A stretch of DNA of 64,000 nt from Ampelomyces quisqualis (lineage: Eukaryota > Ascomycota > Dothideomycetes > Pleosporales > Phaeosphaeriaceae). The stretch is from positions 2,232,001 to 2,296,000 of the forward strand of contig JAGTXZ010000019.1 in assembly GCA_018398575.1 (NCBI GenBank), in the 5' to 3' direction. The notes under the pieces were generated by a model that worked only from the letters and a program-made list of their open reading frames with translations, ran no database searches and was not told where the DNA came from. Positions 42,380 to 53,288 of the stretch are shown here, one piece after another; within the stretch, counting starts at the first letter, position 1; each line of letters begins with the position of its first letter. Made by a program: the position numbers and the translations under genes.

Positions 42380-45300
42380 TCTCGCCAATGTGCAATCTGC
42401 ATGATTTCGAACATTCCTGCACCACCGAGAGAGTCTGGGTTTTTTTATGAATGGCATTACCACGTGAGTAATGACCACCTCGCTACTAAGTGCTGGTCGT
42501 CTCCGCGGACTATCGTACAACACTGTTGGGCTGGGTTCAGCATCATACACGCATTAGCAGGGAGTCAAGGGGCATATCAGATCAGGATGGAATGATACGT
42601 ATGTAAGAAGATATCTTTTTGGTCCACGGCGCAATGGTCATGTTGCAATTCAAATGCTTGCATGCATCACAGACGTCGGTATCGCTATGATCCATCATGA
42701 ACCTGGAATTACACATTCCCGCTATCACTTCTTAGTTTCCCAACTTAAATCTACATCTCACTGTTTGTGACAATGACCAGCATGCCTGAATTGTTTTTAT
42801 ACGTTTGCCTAGAACTCTGCCTTGCGCGATTGCTAGCACGATGGGGCCGTAAGCGGCAACAACTACCTACCACACTGGTAAATTTCCAATCTCCAGGCGC
42901 AAGCTTCGATAAACACGATGCACAGAACATCGTGCTGCAAACCGGCAGTATTCCCGCAGGACAGCCTTGCATTTCATCGCTAAGCATGAAGTGCACTGCA
43001 ATTGTTACGCGACGTCGTCCTGCTAGAGGGATGCGGTCTAGCTTCCGTAATAAGCGCTACGGTAGACGTGGATTGTGCAACACCGCTCTTTCCAGGACAT
43101 CTCCCCCCACACAAACCTCAACTCTGTGCGACTGCGTCGGTGTGAGAGCCGTCACCCGTCCGTCCCCCATGTCCATCGCTAGGTCATCTGCGTGCGACTA
43201 TGACTGAACATGATTTCTAGTCCGCCTCTACTGCTCGTCCACGCAAGCCACATACGGGCGACTCCGCTGTCGCCGGTGAGGCCTTTCGGAACCCAAGATC
43301 TCGGCTGCTCCGAGGCCATGCAAGATCTCACAATACACTGCGTGTGAGTAAGATGGACGTCGCTATAGCCCTCTGAAACGCTCTTCGTCATCCGTAGCTT
43401 CCGCTACAAGGCCAATGTTGTCGCGCTTGCCGACAACGCCCAGCTCTCCGTGCAGGGCACACCAGTCACGTTTGCCACATCTCGACTGGTTTTCTGCAGG
43501 TCGCCTAAGAGGACTCAAGATCTCATATTCATCCGACATTCTTTGGAAACCATGTACCACCGCGGTAACCACCATATGGCCAGGCATCCAGCGGGCCTCA
43601 ATACCTACAGGCAAACCCGAAGTGATGTATCATTTCAGGTCGCCGAAGGAGTTTCAGACCGCTCTCTCAGACGTGCAGTCCTGTTATCACTGGTCCACTG
43701 AGCATCAGCACTAATCTGCACCTACTCAGCGACACGTGCGCTATCCTGTGTTTAGACAGCTACGCTTGGCCTCGCAAGCCTAAGCACGCAGACCTGGCAT
43801 GCTAGAAGCTATTGCGAACTGGGCTTGAGCAAATGAACCATTCCGTCGCCTACATTATTTTCGAACTTGGGATATAAAAGTGCCATCGGGAGCCTTATGC
43901 ACTAGAACATCCGTACCACACATAAGCAGCGGAAAGTACATGTCATGGTGGCGCCGAATCTAAAGTCGAGACCTTTGGATCCCAAACCAAGAACTGCAGG
44001 ATACGGGAGTGCCACCCTTGTAAGATCGAATACCGGTTCAATGCGCTGTAGGATCCGGTGAGGGGTCAGTTCGTACGTTCGGAGGCTCTGTGTATACTGG
44101 CAGGGTGACTCGATTGAACCAGATGCCCTGTCAAAAGTCAGCACCGACGGTGAGCGTTGCATGCAATATCAACAGTGCGTGCTGAAACTTTCATTGGCCT
44201 CATGTTCAAGTGGTTATTCCGCTCATAGATTGTCTGAATGCTAATTCACCCATCTGCTCTTTTGGCTACTACGTCTGTCTATCATACCATGGTTACTTTG
44301 GTCTATGCACAGCACAATCGTGTAATAATTCTCTTGATCCAGAGACGCTTCTTCCTTGGATTTACGGCGCTTCTTTCATTGGGTCACGATGTTTACTGGC
44401 ATACTGCGCATCTAGGGCGAACTTCCTCAACCCCATCTTCCCCTCGTAGATAGCCGTTTCAAAACTCTCAGCTGTATCAGGTCCGGTCTACACAGACTTG
44501 GCACTATTTCTGGCGTGCATGGTCTCACTTGCTACGCCCCGACCTTGGCAGATCTCGCCCTGATCGCCTGCAACAGATGCCGTCCTGCTGCACTGCGCCG
44601 CTCCACGTGGACCGTGGCACAAAATCCGAACTTTTGTTTGGAGAATCTTAATACGTTGGCCCATCTTCCCTAGTGAACGGGTTTCATCTGGATTTAGATC
44701 TGGGCTTGTGGATAATTGTCCGACCTCCGAGACGCGATTCGGAGTGAGGTGGGGTGAAGGGCCTTCCCGGTATGCGCTGCGTTGACAAGAGTATCTTGAT
44801 ATACCGCGCTATTTATGTAATGGGATCGCACAGCTTGCTCGTATGAATACACGCGTCTTCTGCCGTAATCGTCAGTTTGTATATCCTGGCACAACACTGC
44901 ATATAAGAAAGGCTCCCGTGATCTACCACAATGCCTTCCCATGGAAGATTCTATGGTTTGCTCGTACAGTAATTTATGCTTCAGCTTTTTGGTAATATTC
45001 TGCTCCTACTCCCCAGATACGAAGGTGATTTTCGCTTCCGCTTCGGGCCTAGAAGCCATTTGATCTGCTTACAGTTCTCTTCCCTTTCCTGCCTTCAATA
45101 TCTAGTCTCAACTCTCAACGCGCCGCATTTCTACATCAAAATAGCTAGCCTAGTGCGTGCTTACTTCTTGCACATTTTTACTACAATTTTGAAGCTTACG
45201 ATATGCTTAGGTACTGCCGTGCTCTGCCGATCGAGCCTGAACATTAGCTTATCGCTTCAACCTCGCGCGTATGTTTGCACAGTCGGACCGCGCACGTGGC

Positions 45301-45619
45301 CTTACAGGTAGTACTGAACGGACTTTATCAAGTCGTTTGATCAATATTTACTTTGCGTTGTCGTGCCAGTCTCTACTACCGCGGGAAAAGAGCTTGAAAA
45401 CATAGTTCGCCTGGTCAAACATCATTGATCGTACAACCCGCCCATGAATTATCCAGACTATCAAAGGTAATAATGTGTGTGCTCTTCCTTTCTGACAGAC
45501 TTACATACTAACTGGCTTGATGTATAAGTAGCTGAGAGCAGAAGAATTACCTTTACTATCAGAGACAGAATTATCTTTGAATATTAAAAGCTGACAGCGC
45601 ACTCAAAAGAGTCACCAGA
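42380..45619. other. Gene-poor stretch, possible decayed sequences
   Basis: Over 3 kb with no recognisable gene. An ORF of 146 codons at 42767–43207 and other short frames show no motif and no matching opposite signals. Base composition becomes more AT-rich toward the HET remnant. Confidence 0.4.
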
Positions 45620-47660
45620 ATGTGTGATATCCCAAGACCTAGATGCGGCTCACCTAGGGAAAGTGGGAGGTTGCGGGCTTTTAGATCAAGATCTCTAGCA
45701 GGCTACGAGAAATCGTTGCAGAAAGGTTGTTTGGGCTGTAGCATTGTGACCGCCGTACTGAAGCATTATCTATCAATCTAAGTGGAAAGCATGATATTAT
45801 CAACTGGAACAGGAAGTGAGACTAGAGGCGCTCTTTGCAGCTATGAGCAGATAAAAGCCAGTACTTGGAAACACATCCGTGGCTTTTTAAGGAGGATCGA
45901 GAGATCCTAAGCTTTCCTGGTACGTGCTCACGACCAGCAATACAGATGTGCTTCGTCACTCAGTAGGACAACACTGCCTGTAGCTACTCATAACAGCAAC
46001 ATAACCAGTTTCCAGAGATACTAGATCCAAAAAAGCAGTTTCACGCGTACGAAATTTTCTTGACTAATGCATTAAAGATCACGGGATATGTTAGTACATG
46101 AGTTCTACCGCACGACCAGCCTAACTTGTCTGGCCCTAGGGTCAACTGATGTCAAACTTTGCATATCAATACCTGCAAGCGACAAGCGTCTTTGTCTGCG
46201 CCTTAGTCAATGCTGAGGCTTGTATCGATTCGGTTACAAGTACATTTAGACTGACAGTCACATCTCCCGCTCAGCGCCTTCCTTCCTTACAAATTTGGAA
46301 GCTTGCGTACTTCACGTTCAAATTTTCCACATCCGCTGTCAAAACTGCGAAAAGAGTGATCTCCAAGCTGCTGAGGACCCGAGAGTCGCGTTTTGTGCTT
46401 GGTGTAACCACTTACGCACATATCATTTGTTAAATTATGCCCTTCTAGACGAGAAAGCCCCGGCTGAAGGTGTCCACGTCTATCCGTTCTAGGAATATTC
46501 GAGCAACAGCTTTTGGTTTGATGCCTTCGATACACGCCTGGTAATCCAAACCCCAACAGTGTTAAACTAGAGCCACGTAAAGCGTTCATACTTAGCTTCG
46601 CAAGATTAGGGAAACATCACGTAATCTGTCATTCTAATTATTGCAATACTTGGGCCGGCCTTTACATGCTCAAGGACACGTTGAATATATTAATTGGGCT
46701 GTAATAATTTGCATGTACGCGAATTAGCACGCGACACAGAAACAGCGAGATATGCCAAACATGGGCCAGGAGCATCTGGTAGATGTATAGGTCACCGATG
46801 TGAACCAGCAATACGTAACAACTCTGCCTAGTCATGCAGAGTTTATCCTACTGTCCCATGTGTGGGGTATCAATCAGCTTTATCATTTCCATCTCTCCAT
46901 TCAGAATGTAGTTGAATTCGAAGAGACCGGAAGCTTACCTCAGTATATTCTGCCGCGCAACATCAAGGAAAGTATAGAAGTCTGCTGGAAAGTAGTCGGA
47001 AACACGTCTAGGTCGACAGGTTTTGCATCGTTGGAGGACAATGACCCTCGATAACAAGCTAAACAACTCTGTCAAGTTTAGATAATCTATCAGCACGCTA
47101 GATTTGCTCTACGGTAGTCGCATTGGCACGCGAGGACGCATCTTACAGCCTTCCGGGTATTAACACCGAAGAGAACCAATCAGATGATTATCCCATCTCG
47201 AGATTTCACCGTGGTTGAACGTATACAATCCTTCTATAACTCGCTGATGGGAGTGTGTGGTATACGCATGGCTAGTAAGCGCTTGAGCAGCTCGGCGCGA
47301 ACTCAAATAACTTTTCGTCTTCATCCCGGGGCAATGAGTATCGTCAAGCTGCTTGTACTTTACACACTATGAATTTTCAAACGGTCTATAATGCAGTTGC
47401 TGGCAAATGTCATAAATTGCGTTACTGTGTATCAACGAAGAAGCTATAAACTCTTCGCCGATGCAAAATGCAGGAGTGGCAGCGATTAGTAATACTGGGC
47501 GGATGCAGTTCTACAACATCATGGTTGACGCATACACTACGAAGACCTTGACCTATCTGACGTTCTACGTGCTTTTTCTAGAGCACTGCGCCAAACTCAC
47601 GAATCACGGACATGGTTCGGTCTGCCACGGTGTGATTTCGATCGAGGTCTCTTAGAGGAG
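45620..47660 (+). pseudogene. Decayed HET-domain (heterokaryon incompatibility) gene
   Basis: Pieces of a HET-domain protein appear in order on the plus strand. First is an N-terminal segment from 45620 (MCDIPRPRCGSPRESG … GCLGCSIVTAVLKHYL) ending in TAA at 45779–45781. Near 46765 comes EHLVDV followed by a stop, then the HET core LLSHVWG near 46849 with LPQYILPRNIKESIEVCWKVVG, then in a shifted frame VDRFCIV, then TVVALAREDASYSLPGI near 47110–47161, matching the family's (T)xVA…GxDAxxGLPG block. Finally the VDAYTTKTLTYLTF segment (about 47520–47580) and VCHGV. Several stops and frame changes interrupt it. HET-domain proteins mediate non-self recognition cell death in filamentous fungi; this copy cannot work. 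Confidence 0.72.
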
Positions 47661-48730
47661 GGAATAGGCGAGAGATGATTGGCGAAACACTTCGAATCTG
47701 TTAGCTACTATAATACAGTTAGAACGATAGTACATGCTTGGGGTTATGATAATTACGCTAGGCACTAGAGACGGCAAAGGCAAAGGCAAAGGCGTGTACT
47801 GCCTGTTGTCAGATACGAACGACAATAAGCGAGGCCCTGGTCGTAAGTATTATATGCTAAATGAGTCAGTTTCCTACCAGAACAAGTAGCTATAAGACGT
47901 TGTCAACTTCAAGCCCACGTTACGGTTATCTCCTAAAAGTTCTATACAGGTTCAAGTAACTTATTGAAGCGAAGATATTCGCCTTCCACGCAATAAAACC
48001 CTCTTATTCCTGTTTTGAAACGCTTATGCTAGGCCCGTTTAGGCTGCCATTTAGAGAAACGATTTGTCGTCATATAAGATGGAACAAGTTGGCGTACTAA
48101 CAGGATCTTGATTTCAATAATAACGCCCAAAATGTCATACAATACCCTTGTATTTTCACTCACATGTGCGGAGAGGCAGTTTCGAAGAACAGTACTTGGC
48201 AGAACATACTTGAAAACATGGACGGAAGCGAACCTGACGTCGTGACGTGCGAGACGATTGTGCTCGAGTGAAGGCAACGAGGGAGTTCCTACAGACGACA
48301 GCAATGTCTCACATCCACATCCAGTCGTAGCTACGAACACATTCACGCACGAGACAGCAAAATGGACATGGAGTTATTTTCCGCGCACGAGCCATGCGAA
48401 TTCGTTGGATTGAGTTCAGTTCTACATGAGCGTGCCTTGTCGCATGATTGACATCGGGCAGTAAGTGTGATGTCCATAGCCAGCGCAAAAAGAATGGCTC
48501 GCTGTATCCTCTACCTGGGTAAGATCCCCATGCAGCCCCCATACCAGCAGCAATAAATCATACCGTATCCAAAGAGCGGATGTGTAGTTCTGGAACAATG
48601 AAAGAAAGAAAAAAAGTCGTTATCATAATATGCACAGAAAGAATGGTGAACATTCGGCTGAAGTAGCGCGAAAGTCGGGAAAACACAATGGTGTCCAGGT
48701 GGTTGTGGGTTCTGGTGGTGGCACTTGTAT
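47661..48730. other. Intergenic, AT-leaning, no gene seen
   Basis: A (GGCAAA)3 hexamer run is present at about 47774–47792. Nothing else is supported. Confidence 0.45.
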
Positions 48731-49498
48731 CTAAGAGCGGATGACGACACCCTGGCGGCGGGTAGTCTTCTCCTCGTAGACGTACTCGTCCTCGGAAGAG
48801 CAGTCCTCGGAGTCGTCAGAGTATCCGCATCGTGCACCTCCGCAATCGAGCTTTACACGGTCACCAGCACGGGTGATGCCAAAGCGCTCGCATGTGCAGC
48901 AGCTGCTACCAGAGCTGACACTGCTGGGCGAGCTCGAGTTGGTGGAGCGGGAGGTGAGGGATGGGACGTCTGAGTCGTAGTCGGAGTCATCGGAGTCGTC
49001 GTCGTCGACGGACTGGGCGGCAAAGCGGCGGTTGAGCTCCTCGAGGGTGGTCTTGTCGTACTGGGTGTTGATGACCTGGCGAGTCTCACCAGGGCGTTGG
49101 GGCTTGGGCGCAACAATGCGCTCTGGGCTGAGGGAACGGCCCTTTGCGACGGAAGCGGTGGAGACGCGGCGAGACTTGCGGTCGGAGCTGGTGGACGAAG
49201 ACTTGGCGGCTGGGATGTCGATGATGTTGAGCTTGCGGCCGGTGGTGGGCTCGGTGGTGTGGTCCTTGGCCGGGTCGTGCGAGACGTGGTAGCCGTCAAT
49301 GATGTAGTAGTACCAGTAGCGCTGGCCCTGCTTGAGGGTAGCACCGTTGAACTTGAAGCATCCGGTCCAGCCTCCGGACTTCTTGGTGTCCTTGGAGAGC
49401 GGGAGCTGACCTTGGTAGCCGTCCCATGAGCCGAGAAGGTGGACGGTCTTGCAGTTGGCGGAAGTGCGGAGAGTGAAGTTGAGCTGGATAGCGGCCAT
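48731..49498 (-). CDS. EsdC-like glycogen-binding (CBM48/AMPK beta-type) protein
   Basis: This intronless gene encodes 255 residues. Residues 3–95 form a carbohydrate-binding module of the AMPK beta glycogen-binding type (IQLNFTLRTSANCKTVHLLGSWDGY, GGWTGCFKF, GQRYWYYYIIDGYHVSHDPAKDHTTEP). The middle is Ser-rich with a likely helical part (TTLEELNRRFAAQ), and the C-terminus has a Cys-containing segment (CCTCERFGITRAGDRVKLDCGGARCGYSD) and an acidic tail. This layout matches EsdC of Aspergillus nidulans, an early sexual development protein reported to respond to VeA. There is no signal peptide or membrane segment. The domain is clear; the role in sexual development here is inference from the name-giving homologue. 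Confidence 0.82.
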   Translation of the reverse strand: MAAIQLNFTLRTSANCKTVHLLGSWDGYQGQLPLSKDTKKSGGWTGCFKFNGATLKQGQRYWYYYIIDGYHVSHDPAKDHTTEPTTGRKLNIIDIPAAKSSSTSSDRKSRRVSTASVAKGRSLSPERIVAPKPQRPGETRQVINTQYDKTTLEELNRRFAAQSVDDDDSDDSDYDSDVPSLTSRSTNSSSPSSVSSGSSCCTCERFGITRAGDRVKLDCGGARCGYSDDSEDCSSEDEYVYEEKTTRRQGVVIRS

Positions 49499-51477
49499 TG
49501 TGAAGTTTGTTGATTATTCTTTCTTGAAGAATTAGATTATGATAGTGATGGTTTCTTTCGATTTGTCCTGACCAAGCTAATGGACAGACGAAGTACTGCT
49601 GATGAAGCTGTGTTGATTCGTGAAGAATGCGAGTTTCTGCGATTATCGAGTGTTTGGTGGTGAAGATTGTATCGAGCAAGTAGAGCTGAAAATTAACGTT
49701 GTGTTGGGTTTGTCGACCGGCGACGAAGTGGAAGTGAATTAGTGGTAAGGTTGGGGGATTAGGATGGCACCAGGCCTGAGAAAGGTAAAAAGATGAAAAA
49801 GGTGGGAAAAAACGACAATACAACAGCTCTGAAAGTTCACACGCTTGCTGAAGAAAGTGAGCCAGAGTGAGCCCTGGGGCTGGCTACTTATCTATGGCAC
49901 CGCATTGCACACCTGCTGAGCGCCTGGCGGGGGTTGGGTGCGGTGCATGGTACGCTACGACGGCTTCGGGTCAAGTCTCGCTAATCCCGGAAGCGATTGA
50001 TTGCTTGTGCATCGCATGAAAGCCATGTTTGCAGGGAGGAAGCATGGTGCTGGTGTGGAGAGCGAGTCTACAGTATCGAATCGACACGGGCGCTTGATTA
50101 CACTGGCGCGTTGGTGAGATGGGCGTTCCACGTACACACTTGATTGGTTGGGCAGAGTGGGCACCCATGAAGTAGGTCAGCCTGCGCTGCAAGTAGAAAC
50201 ATTGCTACCAATGACACGGCTGCACCTGAGAAGCCGCGTGACTTGATCGCGCTGCATTGCAGGAGGTTTCTATCACACTGCATCGTCGAAGCCGAGGGCC
50301 TAACTTGTAGCAGCAACGAGCGATGCGGATAAATTAACCTTTCAAGTTTTCGTCCTTGAACATCTGCAGCCATCTCCCTGCCAGAAAGGAACCTATTGGC
50401 AGCCTTTTGTGTTTTCGCCCAGCCTCCATCTTGCCGGCCAGCCCATCAGAGTACGCCTCCTGAATCGTGCGGTGACCAAATGCCCCGAAGCAGATGGCGG
50501 GCGCTTAAGGACTCAGGTGGCTTGAGGACCTTCAACCAACCACAGCCTCAGACCACCAATCTCGAGAGAGACGCACCTCAAGCCGCCTGACCGGCCGAGA
50601 TTGATACCACCATGTGCGCCATGTGGAGACGAACGTGATGCGGTGCAGGTACCCCTCGAAAAAGCGTTGATTGAGAGGTGTCAAGGAGGAAAGGATGGCG
50701 GGACGAGGGCGGCGGGAGGCCTCGGGATGGCGGAGGCACAGCGGTTACCGTGTCTCCCACAAGCACTCTCGGAATCAACCACGGAGCTAGGTATGGCTTG
50801 CAGAAAAGAGCTATTGAGCACGACAGGATAGCGTGGAAGACAAGGACCAATCTGCACAAGATACAGGACTGGTGACAACACGGTCTCTGTTGTGTACCCT
50901 CAGCCTGCATGCGACACCGGCAGGACAAGGACGAAAGATGGTCATGTCGGCATCCCTCGATGACCGGTCATCTTGGCTCACATGCATGCCCCTCATCGCC
51001 AGTGGTACGCAGAAGTCAGCCTCAGAAGCACGGCAATGTCGCCCGTACATCGGCGACACGACACTTGAGAGCCCTTGCGCATTTACCCTGATCTATAACG
51101 CCTCGCCAACAATTCATACCATCTTTGCAGTGCACAAGGTCCGCCCAAATGCTCTGATATTGGCCAGACAGCACCTCTTCGCGACAGAATATCGACAACG
51201 ACTGGACTTAATCATACCAGGCTCTAGTTGTATTGGAAGGGTCCTCGTGTCTCTGAACGCGTTTCTACTGCTTTTCAGAATGCATCTTCCAAATTTCATG
51301 ATGCACCGATGTGGCAACTAAAGCCGAAAAGTAGTTTCCAATCCGCACTCTAACACTTTCACTACGACCCATCCTATCCATCATCCCTTTAAAAACGACA
51401 AAACTTTTCATGCCCTCATTGCCTTCCCCATTCCTTTCCCTTCCCTTTCTTGAAAACACACGTACACCCAACCCACC
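49499..51477. other. Intergenic region of 2 kb, no gene seen
   Basis: This is the upstream region of the EsdC-like gene and the 3' flank of the small tandem gene. Pyrimidine-rich sequence dominates near 51410–51620. ORFs here overlap and lack motifs. Confidence 0.45.
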
Positions 51478-51924
51478 CTACTCACTCCCCCTCCTCCCCC
51501 AACTCATCTTCCGCCACTTCCTCCCCAACCCCCCTAAACCCCCCCTCCTCCCCTTCTCCTCCCCACCAACTACACTCCTCCTCCTCTCTTCCCCATCCTC
51601 CCCAACACTCCCATGCTTCTTCCAAAACCCACTCACACTGCCCCTCCGCCACTCCAGCAACGCCTGCTCCTCTCTGCCATCTTGCCCCAACACAACAGAG
51701 TTTCTGCGCTCCGTTTCGTGCTCCGCGTCGAAGTGGTCGCTGATGATAGATTCACGGTGGCGCGCTTCCGTGCTGGGCTCGAGGGTGAGTGCAGATTTGA
51801 GGTATGTAGAGAGGCGGCGGAAGGGGTTAAGGGTGTGGTGGGATGTGGGATGTGTAGTGTCTGATATAGGTGAGACGAAGGAGATGGGGCGGTAGAAAGG
51901 GGGGACGGGTGTTGGTGAGGACAT
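51478..51924 (-). CDS. Small basic protein, SPISDT pair member A
   Basis: This 148-residue ORF starts at the ATG at 51924. It opens MSSPTPVPPFYRPISFVSPISDTTHP, continues with a helical part (LSTYLKSALTLEPSTEARHRESIISDH) and ends in a basic, Gly/Arg/Trp-rich tail (RKWRKMSWGRRGSE). It is similar to the next gene upstream (member B): both have FVSPISDT near the N-terminus and a (A)(L/V)TLE…RxRES(I/V)I(S/V)DH block. I know no function for the family. There is no signal peptide or membrane segment. The coding strand is chosen over the antisense frame because of this similarity. Confidence 0.62.
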   Translation of the reverse strand: MSSPTPVPPFYRPISFVSPISDTTHPTSHHTLNPFRRLSTYLKSALTLEPSTEARHRESIISDHFDAEHETERRNSVVLGQDGREEQALLEWRRGSVSGFWKKHGSVGEDGEERRRSVVGGEEKGRRGGLGGLGRKWRKMSWGRRGSE

Positions 51925-52471
51925 TGTAGTTTTTTCGGTGGAGGTTGGTTTTTGATGAACAGATTTTTTCGAAGATGTGTTTGGTTGTGATATTGAATAG
52001 ATGTGCAGGTGTGGTAGCAGACGGATGTATCTTATTGTTTTTAACCTCGAGGAAGAATCGATTTCGTGTTCTTGTTCTTATTGTGTGTGGTTGCTCCCCA
52101 GAGTCTGGATACTACTTTGCTGCAAACGGAAGTGATCTCATCCTACATCTCAACTAGATCCCAACAACCCCATCCAACTCGCCATGATTGAAGTCTGGAC
52201 CAACAAGCAATGGTACGGTACCCTGCCCTGCAGCAAGGTTACATGTGTAGCATGGCAGTTGAATGGCGCTCTTGGATAATCTTGGCTAGCGCTGCACGTG
52301 ACACTACTTCCCATTCGCGCAGGCAACAAGAGCGGGACACACCAGTCTTACAGCTACTCGAACAAAGAGTGTATTCATACAGTTACGTGGTAGGGTCGAT
52401 CTATTGAACCACGAATCGTGTTACAAGGCCATCGCATTCATCTTCTCAACACATCCGCACCGTCGGCTCAC
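51925..52471. other. Intergenic between the tandem small genes
   Basis: About 550 bp containing the promoter of member A. No gene is seen. Confidence 0.45.
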
Positions 52472-52878
52472 TCACAACAACGTCCCAGTAACCGGTCCCC
52501 CAGTCCTCGCCTTCTCTTTGTTCGCATGAACATGTCTAGCCGGCTTATTCGTCGCCTCTACGCGTTCATGCCCATGTTCCACATACCCTTGTCCATGTTC
52601 ATGGGTTTCATTATGCTGGCCATGTTTCCCCCATAACTCTGCTTCTGCTTGAGCCCCACAATGATCATCTTCGTGTGCATGGTCCACTATAACGCTTTCT
52701 CTTCTCTTCTCGTCCGATTTGGCCTCTAATGTTACCGCATTCTGAAGGGAATGTGCTGCTTTATGCAGGGGGTATCGGTCAAGTCTGCAGTAACTTTCTC
52801 GTTTGGGTCTCTGGAGTCGGTGTCGGAGATGGGTGAGACGAAGGCCTTCGGCCGTGGGCTATGGGCCCGCTCAGACAT
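52472..52878 (-). CDS. Small His-rich protein, SPISDT pair member B
   Basis: Two exons (52878–52795 and 52741–52472) join in frame through a 53-bp intron (GTTACT…TTCAG) to 117 residues. The protein opens MSERAHSPRPKAFVSPISDT and continues after the intron NAVTLEAKSDEKRRESVIVDHAHEDDH, aligned with the same block of member A. The rest is rich in His and Glu (KHGQHNETHEHGQGYVEHGHE), quite unlike the basic tail of A. The His clusters suggest metal binding, which is inference. The start ATG at 52878 is chosen because it gives the shared N-terminus. The donor is not a perfect consensus. Confidence 0.58.
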
Positions 52879-53288
52879 GGTGAAGGTAGGGTTGAAAGAA
52901 ACTGTTCGATTTAAAGTTGAGAATATGGGTACATACCCTTTCAGCTTTGCTTAACGCGGAATCTTTCCTGGGGGCTGCACATTAAATATGTTGGTTCAAT
53001 ATGACTTCTCAAGGTTCAGCTTTGGCTTGGGTGGTTTGATGCTCTGACGTCAAGTATTGTAGTGCTCGGAAGGTGTCGGATAGTAGACCGCGGAAATGCC
53101 TTTTGGCATGTCTCAGCACTTATAATCGTTCCTCTTGGGTCTGGGAACATCTCACAATGCAGTGCCACTTATTTACCTTCAAGTCGCCCGGGGGTCTTAT
53201 CCGCGTAGCTTAGGCTGTGGTACGTAAGTCCCCAGGATATTTTCAACGGACACATAATTGATTCCGCAATCATTTGTACGCTTATGCT
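52879..53288. other. Intergenic, no gene seen
   Basis: Upstream of member B and 3' of the coiled-coil gene. Nothing is supported. Confidence 0.45.

Noticed and set aside
42767..43207. 146-codon plus-strand ORF
   Set aside because: No motif, unusual composition and a gene-poor context; it could be chance.
51410..51895. 161-codon plus-strand ORF
   Set aside because: Antisense of SPISDT member A, which is supported by similarity to its neighbour.
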